Source of the DNA: Bacteroidota bacterium
GTDB lineage: Bacteria > Bacteroidota > Bacteroidia > Chitinophagales > Chitinophagaceae
Length of the DNA: 64,000 nt
Assembly (NCBI GenBank): GCA_016868475.1
Contig: VGGU01000001.1
Location: 57,405 to 121,404 of the forward strand
Reading direction: 5' to 3'
The notes under the pieces were generated by a model. That model did not search any database and was not told where the DNA came from. It was given only the letters and a program-made list of their open reading frames with translations. Of the stretch, positions 28,155 through 36,845 are shown in pieces; positions within the stretch are counted from its first letter, which is position 1, and every line of letters starts with the position of its first letter. Made by a program: the position numbers and the translations under genes.

Positions 28155-29502
28155 GCGCCACTACTTCAATACCGCTTTGTTTGGAAGCTGGTCGGTTCTT
28201 TTTCTCTTTGTAATTATAACGGGAAACAATAATTTTTTCAAAGCCCAATTTGGCAGCTTCGGCAATTCGCTGTTCAATTCGGTTAACTGCTCTTATTTCG
28301 CCACTCAATCCTACCTCACCGGCAAAACAAATGGAGGAGGGGAGAGGGATATCCTCGTAAGAGGAAAGTAACGCACACAAAACGGCTAGATCAATGGAGG
28401 GATCTTCCACCTTGAGTCCTCCGGCAATATTCAGGAACACATCTTTATTGCCAAATTGAAAGCCGCCTCTTTTTTCCAGCACAGCTAATAATAATTGTAA
28501 ACGTCGCAGATCAAACCCACTCACTGTTCGCTGCGGTGTACCGTAAACGGACTGAGTAACCAATGCTTGCACCTCGATCAATAATGGCCGCATTCCTTCA
28601 AGGGTTGCAGCAATTGCAATTCCACTGAGTGCTTCTTCTTTTTGTGTAAGTAATATTTCACTGGGGTTAAGCACACCGCGCATACCGGTTTCGTTCATCT
28701 CATAAATGCCTAACTCGGCAGCACTCCCAAAACGATTCTTGAGTGTACGCAGTATCCGGTAAGCATAGTGTCTGTCCCCTTCAAATTGCAGGACCGTGTC
28801 TACCATATGCTCCAATACTTTGGGACCTGCAATCTGTCCTTCTTTAGTAATATGGCCAATCAGAAATACGGGTGTGTTGGTTTCTTTAGCAAATCGTTGA
28901 AATTCTGCTGCACATTCTCTGATCTGAGATACCGATCCTGCTGATGCATCCAGGAAAGGAGTTTGTAGCGTTTGAATTGAATCAACAATGATCAATCCCG
29001 GTTTTAATTTTTTTATTTCCTGAAAAATTACACTGGTGTTGGTTTCTGTCAATAAATAAAAATCCGGATTTTGCAATTGTAAACGATCAGCTCTCATCTT
29101 TATCTGTTGCTCACTTTCTTCGCCACTGATATAAAGCACAGAAACATTTTTTAACCAAAGTCCTGTTTGTAAAAACAAGGTTGACTTTCCAATACCTGGT
29201 TCTCCGGCAACCAATATCAAACTTCCTTGCACAATTCCACCGCCGAGTACACGATTCAATTCTGCATCACCCGTTACCATTCGTCGCTCCTGATTACTTT
29301 TAACCTGATCAAGCGTGGTGATTTTTCCTTTTCTTTTTTCTTCTCCATATGCAGACCAATCCTGCTGATCCTTTGCATTGTCTTTGTGAACTATTTCTTC
29401 TACATAACTATTCCATATGCCACATCCGGGACATTGACCCAACCACTTTACGCTTTGATGACCGCAGTGTTGGCAGAAAAACATTTTTTTAGTTTTATTC
29501 AT
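28111..29502 (-). CDS. radA: DNA repair protein RadA/Sms
   Basis: CQHCGHQSVKWLGQCPGC zinc finger; Walker A GEPGIGKST; KNRFG motif. Confidence 0.96.
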   Translation of the reverse strand: MNKTKKMFFCQHCGHQSVKWLGQCPGCGIWNSYVEEIVHKDNAKDQQDWSAYGEEKRKGKITTLDQVKSNQERRMVTGDAELNRVLGGGIVQGSLILVAGEPGIGKSTLFLQTGLWLKNVSVLYISGEESEQQIKMRADRLQLQNPDFYLLTETNTSVIFQEIKKLKPGLIIVDSIQTLQTPFLDASAGSVSQIRECAAEFQRFAKETNTPVFLIGHITKEGQIAGPKVLEHMVDTVLQFEGDRHYAYRILRTLKNRFGSAAELGIYEMNETGMRGVLNPSEILLTQKEEALSGIAIAATLEGMRPLLIEVQALVTQSVYGTPQRTVSGFDLRRLQLLLAVLEKRGGFQFGNKDVFLNIAGGLKVEDPSIDLAVLCALLSSYEDIPLPSSICFAGEVGLSGEIRAVNRIEQRIAEAAKLGFEKIIVSRYNYKEKKNRPASKQSGIEVVALARVEELYRYLFER

Positions 29503-29506
29503 ACTT

Positions 29507-29545
29507 AAAAAAATGAAAAGGGCCAATCTTTCGACTGACCCTTTT
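29507..29545 (-). promoter_or_regulatory. Attenuator/terminator-like hairpin in radA leader
   Basis: Minus strand AAAAGGGTCAGTC-GAAA-GATTGGCCCTTTT-CATTTTTTT. 13-bp stem; its two non-Watson-Crick pairs are G-U only on the minus strand. Confidence 0.6.
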
Positions 29546-29858
29546 ACTTACTAACCCATTAAATTCTTCTGCTAAATTAGCAAGTGGGGGGTAATTTTTA
29601 AAAAAAAATTTAGGGATTGTGCATAACTTTTGAGTTCTTACACCCGGTTGACAGGGGGGATAAATGGGGGAAAGAAACATATCTAATATATTGATAATCA
29701 ATAATAAAAAATCAATTTATTTACAACCGATCTGGGGGTAACCCTCGCCTTAAAATAATTTTTACCCCTTTTTGAATGACAAAAAGGCGCATATAAATGA
29801 GGGTGAGCCAGTGGCGACAAATTTGTAGTAATATTGAGTACTAAAATATTCAATTTAC

Positions 29859-30551
29859 ATGACCAACGAAATTATGTTTGTCTCCATTCTGTTCCTGGGG
29901 ATCAGCTTTTTGGTGTCTTCCATCTTAAAAGGGAAGTTTAGCCGTTACAGTAAGCTTCAATTATCTAAAGGCCTGTCAGGCAAGGAGATAGCTGAGAAAA
30001 TGCTGCGTGAAAACGGTATTTATGACGTATCCGTAACCTCTGTGGAAGGGTTTCTTTCCGATCACTATAATCCGCTCAATAAAACGGTAAACCTGAGCCC
30101 GGATGTTTACCACGGCGTTTCTGTTTCAGCTGCTGCCGTTGCCGCCCATGAATGTGGCCACGCTGTACAACATGCAACAGCCTATGGACCCTTGGTTTTC
30201 AGAAGCCGCATGGTACCTGTTGTTCAGTTTAGCTCTACCATTGTTAATTGGGTATTGATGGCCGGCATCATTATGTTGGCAGTAAGCAATAATGCAACGG
30301 TATTGTTGATTGGTATCATCATGATGTCTCTTACGGTTTTATTTAGTTTAATCACTCTGCCTGTAGAATTTGACGCCAGCAAGCGTGCTCTGGCATGGCT
30401 GGAACAAACCAATGTTACCAACTCAGAGGAATATCCATTGGCAAAAGACGCATTGAAATGGGCCGCTACTACTTATGTTGTGGCTGCACTTGCTGCGGTG
30501 GTTACGCTGATTCAGTATATCATGATTTACCTGAACAATCGCGAACGTTAG
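29859..30551 (+). CDS. Neutral zinc metallopeptidase (YugP family)
   Basis: AAHECGHAVQHA zinc motif; multiple TM helices; VEFDASKRAL. Confidence 0.93.
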   Translation: MTNEIMFVSILFLGISFLVSSILKGKFSRYSKLQLSKGLSGKEIAEKMLRENGIYDVSVTSVEGFLSDHYNPLNKTVNLSPDVYHGVSVSAAAVAAHECGHAVQHATAYGPLVFRSRMVPVVQFSSTIVNWVLMAGIIMLAVSNNATVLLIGIIMMSLTVLFSLITLPVEFDASKRALAWLEQTNVTNSEEYPLAKDALKWAATTYVVAALAAVVTLIQYIMIYLNNRER

Positions 30552-30561
30552 TATAATTGTT

Positions 30562-32118
30562 TCAGGAGAGTTTTATCTCTTCTTCGTTCTTATCAAAAAA
30601 ACGATATTCGGTCAGATGATAGGAACTGTCTGCAAGGACAGTTGTTTTCTGACCGAATTTTTTATTCCATAAGGAGATCTTGGTTTTCCAAAACCAACCT
30701 TTAGTCAGGTAAGCGTAGAGAATAGGATGAACAACTAATTTGAGTTGTTGATGCTTATGGGTAATTAGATAACTTAAGTTCTTTTCTATCTCATCTTCCA
30801 GCAATAAGGTTGAAGCAATTTTTCCGGTACCATTACAAGTAGGACAAGCTTCTTGCGTGTTGATGATTACCTCTGGCTTCATGCGTTGACGGGTAATTTG
30901 CATGATGCCAAATTTTGAAATAGGAAGTACGGTGTGCTTGGCCCGATCCTGAGATAAGCACTCTTCCATTTTATCATGAAGTTTGCGTTTGTTTTCCGGC
31001 AACTTCATATCAATAAAATCTACTACAATAATGCCACCCAGGTCGCGTAAGCGTAATTGACGTGCAATTTCCTCCGCAGCCTCAAGATTTGTTTCCAGCG
31101 AATTTTGTTCCTGATTACTTCCTACGCTTTTATAGCCACTGTTTACATCAATAACATGCAGGGCTTCGGTGTGTTCAATTATGATATAAGCGCCACTATC
31201 CAGATTTACGGTTTTCCCAAACGCAGATTTTACTTGCTTGGTAATTCCATAAGTATCATAAATAGAAGAATCACTCCCATAATAGGAAACAATTTCTTCT
31301 TTTTCAGGAGCTATGCGTTGGATATAACTTTTAGTATCGTTGTAAAGCGTTTTATCATTGATTTCAATTCGGTTAAATTCTGCATTGAGTAAGTCGCGCA
31401 GAATGCTTGTGGTTTTGGTTTGTTCACTCAGAATTTTTGCAGGAGGAACAGCTCCTTTTAAATTCTGTTGAATGGTTGTCCAGGTGGCCGTGAGTGTAGC
31501 CAGGTCTTCGTGCAGGTCTGCTGTTTTTTTGCCTTCGGCAGCTGTACGAACTATAACCCCAAAATTCTTAGGTTTAATAGCTTCGATCAGTTTTTGCAAA
31601 CGCTTTCTTTCCTCAGACGAGTGTATTTTTCGGGATACGGCCACTACATTATTAAATGGAGTCAATACCACAAATCGGCCGGGTAGTGAAATTTCACAAC
31701 TCAAACGGGGTCCTTTAGCAGCGATGGGTTCTTTTAAAATTTGCACCAGCACGGAAGGTTTTCCGTTCATCACTTCGCTGATTTTTCCTGTTTTTAAAAT
31801 TTCAGGCTCAACGGTAAACTTGCTAAAGTCCAATCCTTTCTCACTTTGATCGTTCACGGAAAATTGAGTGAACTTCAACAGCGATTTGATGTAAGGGCTG
31901 AGGTCTGTATAGTGGAGAAAGGCGTCTTTTTCAAACCCTACATCCACGAAGGCAGCATTTAAGCCGGGAATTAGTTTTTTTACCTTTCCAAGGTAGAGGT
32001 CGCCCACTGCGAAACGGGCATCGCTTTTCTCGTTATGAAGTTCAACGAGTTTCTTATCCTCAAGCAAGGCTATTTCCACACCTTGCCCGGTGACATTGAT
32101 GATTAATTCTTTGTTCAT
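30562..32118 (-). CDS. rng: Ribonuclease E/G
   Basis: LGKVKKLIPGLNAAFVDVGFEKDAFLHYTDL; DLGGIIVVDFIDM; CPTCNGTG. Confidence 0.96.
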   Translation of the reverse strand: MNKELIINVTGQGVEIALLEDKKLVELHNEKSDARFAVGDLYLGKVKKLIPGLNAAFVDVGFEKDAFLHYTDLSPYIKSLLKFTQFSVNDQSEKGLDFSKFTVEPEILKTGKISEVMNGKPSVLVQILKEPIAAKGPRLSCEISLPGRFVVLTPFNNVVAVSRKIHSSEERKRLQKLIEAIKPKNFGVIVRTAAEGKKTADLHEDLATLTATWTTIQQNLKGAVPPAKILSEQTKTTSILRDLLNAEFNRIEINDKTLYNDTKSYIQRIAPEKEEIVSYYGSDSSIYDTYGITKQVKSAFGKTVNLDSGAYIIIEHTEALHVIDVNSGYKSVGSNQEQNSLETNLEAAEEIARQLRLRDLGGIIVVDFIDMKLPENKRKLHDKMEECLSQDRAKHTVLPISKFGIMQITRQRMKPEVIINTQEACPTCNGTGKIASTLLLEDEIEKNLSYLITHKHQQLKLVVHPILYAYLTKGWFWKTKISLWNKKFGQKTTVLADSSYHLTEYRFFDKNEEEIKLS

Positions 32119-32277
32119 TACAGCTTGGGTACTGTATTACCTATGGATCCTGACCCACTAATGGTTATGGGCAGGGGCGGTAAACACCGGCTGACTATAT
32201 ACGCAATTGCGTAAACGGCTACAATGTTCGAGAACAGTATCGAATAAATAGTCGGAAACAACCGGAGACTGAAAACA

Positions 32278-32316
32278 AAAAGTAAGTACCGGGCCAAGAA
32301 GGCCCGATTACTTATT
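32278..32316 (-). terminator. Intrinsic terminator after the small basic-protein gene
   Basis: Minus strand TAAGTAATCGGGCC-TTCTT-GGCCCGGTACTTACTTTTTG. Confidence 0.65.
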
Positions 32317-32407
32317 TGTTTCTTTTCTTATGACGATTTTTTCTCAGTCTTTTTTTACGCTTGTGCGTCGCAATCTTATGACGCTTCCTCTTTTTACCAC
32401 AAGGCAT
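32312..32407 (-). CDS. 31-aa basic protein, AURKAIP1/COX24 (mS38/bS22-like) domain family; absent from ORF track
   Basis: Translates to MPCGKKRKRHKIATHKRKKRLRKNRHKKRNK. Confidence 0.85.
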   Translation of the reverse strand: MPCGKKRKRHKIATHKRKKRLRKNRHKKRNK

Positions 32408-32460
32408 ACCAGAAATTTTTTTATTTGTTAAAAATTAGTTTTCAATTTGTTTTGGAACTA

Positions 32461-33306
32461 TTACTTGAGTGCTTCGATCCTATCCTTTAAAGCTTGTCTG
32501 ATTTCAGGGTGTGCAATCAGTTGCATGCATTTTTCATACCACTTTACAGCTTCCTTTTTGTTATCCGTTCTTTCATAGAGATCTGCCATTAGTAAATGGG
32601 CTTCTATGTTTTGAGGGGCTACCCTAACTACAGTCTGTAAACGGGTTATGCCTTTATCAAACTGTCCGGATAGTATGGATGCTTTTACCAGGGTTAGTTG
32701 AGCGTAAACATTGGCACTGTCTCGCTGAACCACTTCCCGGATAAGTACAATTCCTTCCATGGGGCTGCTACTGATGTTGCCAAACAAATAGCAAGCACCT
32801 AGTCCAACTTTGGTGGAATCGTTATTGGGATTGATCTTCAAAGAGCGCTCGTATAGGTCCTTGGCTTGCAAAGCTTTCCATTGGCGTCGTGGGCCATCTG
32901 GGTCCTCTTGCAGGTTATCCAGGAACAAACGGGCTGCGAAGGTGAGGCTTTTTTCGGAATTTTCCAATCTTGCAGCAAGAGCTTCGTTCCAAGCATAGAG
33001 TTCAAAAAACTTAGTCTTTTCTGACCAAAAATGAGCAAGTTGATGATAGGCAGCAAGTTGTGCGGCAGGAGTAGAGGCTGAACTTAGCTTTTGCTCCAGA
33101 TTTTTGAGTTCTAAATTAAATTGGTCTGAGATGGTTTTTTCTGCAGAACTACGAGCAGAGTCAATAGAAAAAGAGTTGGGAGCTGCTGAAGCTGCTATAG
33201 TGGGTTTGCTAACTTTTTCTTTTTCAGGAACAAAGCGACCAAAAACAAAAAGAATAACTACCAGGGACATGCCAATGCCCGCCAATATCAATTGGGGTTT
33301 TTTCAC
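32461..33306 (-). CDS. Tetratricopeptide repeat protein with N-terminal TM anchor
   Basis: TPR-like repeats 'AHLLMADLYERTDNKKEAVKWYEKCMQL'. TAACTTTG -7 element at 33324-33331 (-). Confidence 0.85.
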   Translation of the reverse strand: MKKPQLILAGIGMSLVVILFVFGRFVPEKEKVSKPTIAASAAPNSFSIDSARSSAEKTISDQFNLELKNLEQKLSSASTPAAQLAAYHQLAHFWSEKTKFFELYAWNEALAARLENSEKSLTFAARLFLDNLQEDPDGPRRQWKALQAKDLYERSLKINPNNDSTKVGLGACYLFGNISSSPMEGIVLIREVVQRDSANVYAQLTLVKASILSGQFDKGITRLQTVVRVAPQNIEAHLLMADLYERTDNKKEAVKWYEKCMQLIAHPEIRQALKDRIEALK

Positions 33307-33344
33307 GATCTAAATTTTCCGGGCAAAGTTACCGGATTGATCGC

Positions 33345-33662
33345 TTAATTGTCTTCACCAGGTCCAGTGTCGGGTTTGGGCTCTTTCAGTTTCTTCACCT
33401 CAGCAACAAATTCTTTTGCAGGCTTAAAGGCGGGAATGTAATGTTCTGGAATGTGAACGGCTACATTTTTCTTGATATTTCGGCCAATTTTCGCGGCCCG
33501 CTTCTTTGTGATGAAACTACCGAATCCCCTGATATAAATGTTTTCGCCACCGGCAAGTGTGTCTTTGACTTCCTTAAACATGGTTTCAAGAGCCACAAGT
33601 ACATCCACCTTAGGTATGCCAGTTTTTTCCGCGATCTGATTTACAAGGTCGGCCTTTCTCAT
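33345..33662 (-). CDS. HU/IHF-family DNA-binding protein
   Basis: MRKADLVNQIAEKTGIPKVDV...GFGSFITKKRAAKIGRNIKKN...PAFKPAKEF. Confidence 0.96.
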   Translation of the reverse strand: MRKADLVNQIAEKTGIPKVDVLVALETMFKEVKDTLAGGENIYIRGFGSFITKKRAAKIGRNIKKNVAVHIPEHYIPAFKPAKEFVAEVKKLKEPKPDTGPGEDN

Positions 33663-33753
33663 GATGCGTGTTTTGGGTTTATACTGCCAATTTAAGTTAA
33701 AATATTGTGATTATCAAATAAATAGGTGTATTTTTTTTTAGCTTTATCGTGAA

Positions 33754-34842
33754 ATGCCCCTCAAAAAGTCTAAAAACTCCTTTTCTTCCGCCCTTTTTGC
33801 ATGGAATTTGACAAAAAACCATCGAAAAATGCCCTGGAAGGGAGAAAAAGACCCCTACAGAATCTGGCTCAGCGAGATCATTTTACAGCAAACGAGGGTG
33901 GAGCAAGGGTTGGAGTATTATCAACGGATGCTAAAAGCCTTTCCGACAGTTAAAAAGCTTGCAAAAGCTGATGATAATCAAGTGTTTAAGATTTGGGAGG
34001 GGTTAGGTTACTATTCCAGATGCAGAAATTTGTTGGAAACGGCTCGATTTATTGCTGAAAAAAAGAAAGGGGCCTTTCCTAATTCTTTTGAAGAGCTAAA
34101 GTCTCTAAAGGGGGTGGGCCCTTACACAGCAGCGGCCATTGCATCTTTTGCTTTTGACCTGCCTCATGCTGTGGTGGACGGAAATGTATTTCGAGTGCTG
34201 GCCAGAGTTTTTGGCATTGAACTTCCTATAGACTCAACTGAAGGCAAAAAGAAATTTACTGAATTGGCTAATTCCGTGATGGACCGGGAAAAACCTGCTA
34301 CTTATAATCAGGCAATCATGGATTTTGGAGCTACTATTTGTAAGCCGCGAACACCCAGTTGTCTGAGCTGCCCATTTAAAAAAACCTGCATTGCTTTTCT
34401 GGAAAAAAAAGTTAACCAACTGCCCGTTAAGCAGAAAAAGATAGTGCTAAAGAAACGTTGGTTTTATTTTCTACTGCCTTCCTATCGGGGTCAACTGCCT
34501 GTAAAAGTTCGTACTGAAAAAGATATTTGGCAGGGGCTGGCTACATTTCCGATGTTGGAAAGGGATAAAGAAACCTCCATAAAAGCAGTATTGAAGCTGG
34601 CAGAAAAAAGCAAACTGCTTCTACCCAACGCTTATGTTGTTGAATCTGTTTCGGCACTTTATCGACAAACATTGTCTCATCAGCTTATTGCCGGGCAGTT
34701 TATTCGTATCCGATTACAAAAAAAACCTGCACTGGACAAAGAATGGAAATGGCAGCGTACTGACGGATTGAAATCTCAGGCCTTTCCACAGTTGATCAAT
34801 CAATATTTATACGCTACTGCCACTCAAACAATTCTATTCTAA
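33754..34842 (+). CDS. mutY: A/G-specific adenine glycosylase
   Basis: HhH-GPD 'LKGVGPYTAAAIASFAFDLPHAVVDGNVFRVLAR'; C-x6-C-x2-C-x5-C cluster 'CKPRTPSCLSCPFKKTC'. Confidence 0.96.
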   Translation: MPLKKSKNSFSSALFAWNLTKNHRKMPWKGEKDPYRIWLSEIILQQTRVEQGLEYYQRMLKAFPTVKKLAKADDNQVFKIWEGLGYYSRCRNLLETARFIAEKKKGAFPNSFEELKSLKGVGPYTAAAIASFAFDLPHAVVDGNVFRVLARVFGIELPIDSTEGKKKFTELANSVMDREKPATYNQAIMDFGATICKPRTPSCLSCPFKKTCIAFLEKKVNQLPVKQKKIVLKKRWFYFLLPSYRGQLPVKVRTEKDIWQGLATFPMLERDKETSIKAVLKLAEKSKLLLPNAYVVESVSALYRQTLSHQLIAGQFIRIRLQKKPALDKEWKWQRTDGLKSQAFPQLINQYLYATATQTILF

Positions 34843-34895
34843 GCATACGCGGTAAATTCAATAAATTTGTAACGCGTTAATCAAAAACAATCCGC

Positions 34896-36224
34896 TTGGA
34901 GCCTCCGTCATACGGGCCACTATTTGTTCCCCATTTATTGCTCAACGTCCTGGCTGTAGTGCCACAGGGAGTTACTTTCCTGGTTGTACTATTGGTGCTA
35001 CTGCTGGTTTTATCCTTTGTGATTGCCGGCAACGAAGCAGCGCTATTTTCTCTTTCTCAAAAAGATATTGATATTCTTAAGACCAAACAACATGAGTCCG
35101 CTAGACGAATAGTGCAATTGCTGGCTGCGCCCAAACAGCTCTACGCCACACTACTCATGTCAGGAACCTTTGTTAATATTTGCAGCATCTTATTGGCCAA
35201 CTATCTCTTACTACCCTTGTTTCCTTCGGGATGGCTGGCTGTTCTGGTTCGAATTTTACTACTTGTTTTTTTAGTTTTTTTTACAGCTAGAATTCTTCCA
35301 AAGATCTGGGGTACGCAACACAACCTTCGCTTTGCCCACGATTGGTCCTTTGTGGCGGGGGGGCTAAACGTCATGTTATACGGATTTAGCAATTGGATAG
35401 TAAAGCTGGCCGATCAAATAGCCAGAGCCACCGGTGCAAACCGATTGCAGGAAATCAGCAAACAAGAATTAGACGAGGCTATTGAATTTAAATCTGATGA
35501 AGAGGCAACTCCGGCGGAGAAAAATATCATGAGGGGCGTGGTTAAGTTTGGTGATATTGCCGTTAAACAAATCATGCGAAGTAGGATGGATGTTTCCGGT
35601 GTTGACTATAAACTTTCTTTTGCTGAGTTGTTACAACGTGTTCAAGAATTACATTATTCAAGATTGCCTGTGTATAAGGGGAGTTTAGATGAAGTAGTAG
35701 GGATACTTAACACAAAAGACTTACTTCCTCATCTGGATGCTGCCGCTAATTTTGATTGGCATCAATTATTACGTGCTCCGTATTTTGTTCCGGAGCCCAA
35801 GCTTATTGAGGACCTGCTAAAAACATTTCAGCAGCGACGGATTCATTTTGCGATAGTGGTAGATGAGTTTGGAGGAACCAGTGGAATAGTTACGATGGAG
35901 GATATTTTGGAAGAAGTAATCGGGGATATCCGCGATGAGTATGATGAGGAGGAAGTCACCGGACAACAACTAGATGAGCACACTTTTCTATTCGAAGGCA
36001 AAACCCTGCTAACTGATTTGTGCAGGGCGCTAGCTGTTCCTATAGACACTTTTGAAGCAGTAAAAGGTAATAGTGATTCTTTGGCCGGGTTATTATTGGA
36101 ACGAGTAGGCGCGCTGCCTGCAAAAGATCAAGTAATTGTATTTGGAGATTTTGAATTTAAAGTAGTGGAATTGGAGCACAATAGAATTCAACGTGTTCAG
36201 GTATCTATTCATTATCCCTCTTGA
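34896..36224 (+). CDS. gldE: GldE (CorC/hemolysin-like CBS protein, gliding-associated)
   Basis: DUF21 membrane region, CBS domains, CorC_HlyC C-terminus; directly upstream of gldD. Confidence 0.88.
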   Translation: MEPPSYGPLFVPHLLLNVLAVVPQGVTFLVVLLVLLLVLSFVIAGNEAALFSLSQKDIDILKTKQHESARRIVQLLAAPKQLYATLLMSGTFVNICSILLANYLLLPLFPSGWLAVLVRILLLVFLVFFTARILPKIWGTQHNLRFAHDWSFVAGGLNVMLYGFSNWIVKLADQIARATGANRLQEISKQELDEAIEFKSDEEATPAEKNIMRGVVKFGDIAVKQIMRSRMDVSGVDYKLSFAELLQRVQELHYSRLPVYKGSLDEVVGILNTKDLLPHLDAAANFDWHQLLRAPYFVPEPKLIEDLLKTFQQRRIHFAIVVDEFGGTSGIVTMEDILEEVIGDIRDEYDEEEVTGQQLDEHTFLFEGKTLLTDLCRALAVPIDTFEAVKGNSDSLAGLLLERVGALPAKDQVIVFGDFEFKVVELEHNRIQRVQVSIHYPS

Positions 36225-36228
36225 AAAA

Positions 36229-36843
36229 ATGCGCCTGATAAACTACATAGGATTTTTTTTATTTACGATTGCGGCTATCAGTAGCTGTAACAGCCCTTAT
36301 ACGGTAGGGAAAAAGCGAGGCTATTTTGCCATTGAATTTCCTGCCAAACAGTATCAGCACTTTGATCAGCCCGGATATCCTTATACATTTGAATACCCGG
36401 TATATGCACAAATAAAAAAAGATTCTACATTTTTTCAGGATCAGGCAGAGGATTGGTGGATCAATATTGAATTTCCTCGTTTTGCCGGAAGAATTCATAT
36501 TAGCTACAAACCCATCGATAGCAAGAATAAACTTGATTCTTTAGTGGAAGATGGGTTTAGAATGGCCTACCGTCAACACATCAACATTGCTACCGGAATT
36601 AAAGACAGTGTATTTCAAACACCTGCGGGCATTGAGGGAATTTATTTTGATTTAGGAGGAAATACCGCCACGGCCAATCAATTTTTTATAACGGATTCTA
36701 CACAACATTTTTTACGGGGGGCGCTGTATTTTGATGCAACACCCAATGCGGATTCATTGGGGGTAGTGAATAATTTTTTAAAAGAAGATTTGCTGCATTT
36801 AATTCAAACGCTCAGGTGGAGAAATGCAGACAATAAAAAATAA
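36229..36843 (+). CDS. gldD: Gliding motility lipoprotein GldD
   Basis: Lipobox AAISSC; 'PYTVGKKRGYFAIEFPAKQYQHFDQPGYPYTFEYPVYAQI' is GldD-like. Confidence 0.92.
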   Translation: MRLINYIGFFLFTIAAISSCNSPYTVGKKRGYFAIEFPAKQYQHFDQPGYPYTFEYPVYAQIKKDSTFFQDQAEDWWINIEFPRFAGRIHISYKPIDSKNKLDSLVEDGFRMAYRQHINIATGIKDSVFQTPAGIEGIYFDLGGNTATANQFFITDSTQHFLRGALYFDATPNADSLGVVNNFLKEDLLHLIQTLRWRNADNKK

Positions 36844-36845
36844 AC

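Noticed and set aside
13152-29626. DnaA-box-like 9-mers TGTGGATAA (13152-13160) and TGTGCATAA (29618-29626) near A-tracts, as a possible oriC
   Set aside because: Only single boxes at each place; about two matches to TTATNCACA are expected by chance in 64 kb. No cluster, dnaA or typical origin layout.
29586-29738. G-quadruplex from G5-G6 runs
   Set aside because: Loops between most runs are far too long for a canonical G4; retained only as composition in the intergenic finding.
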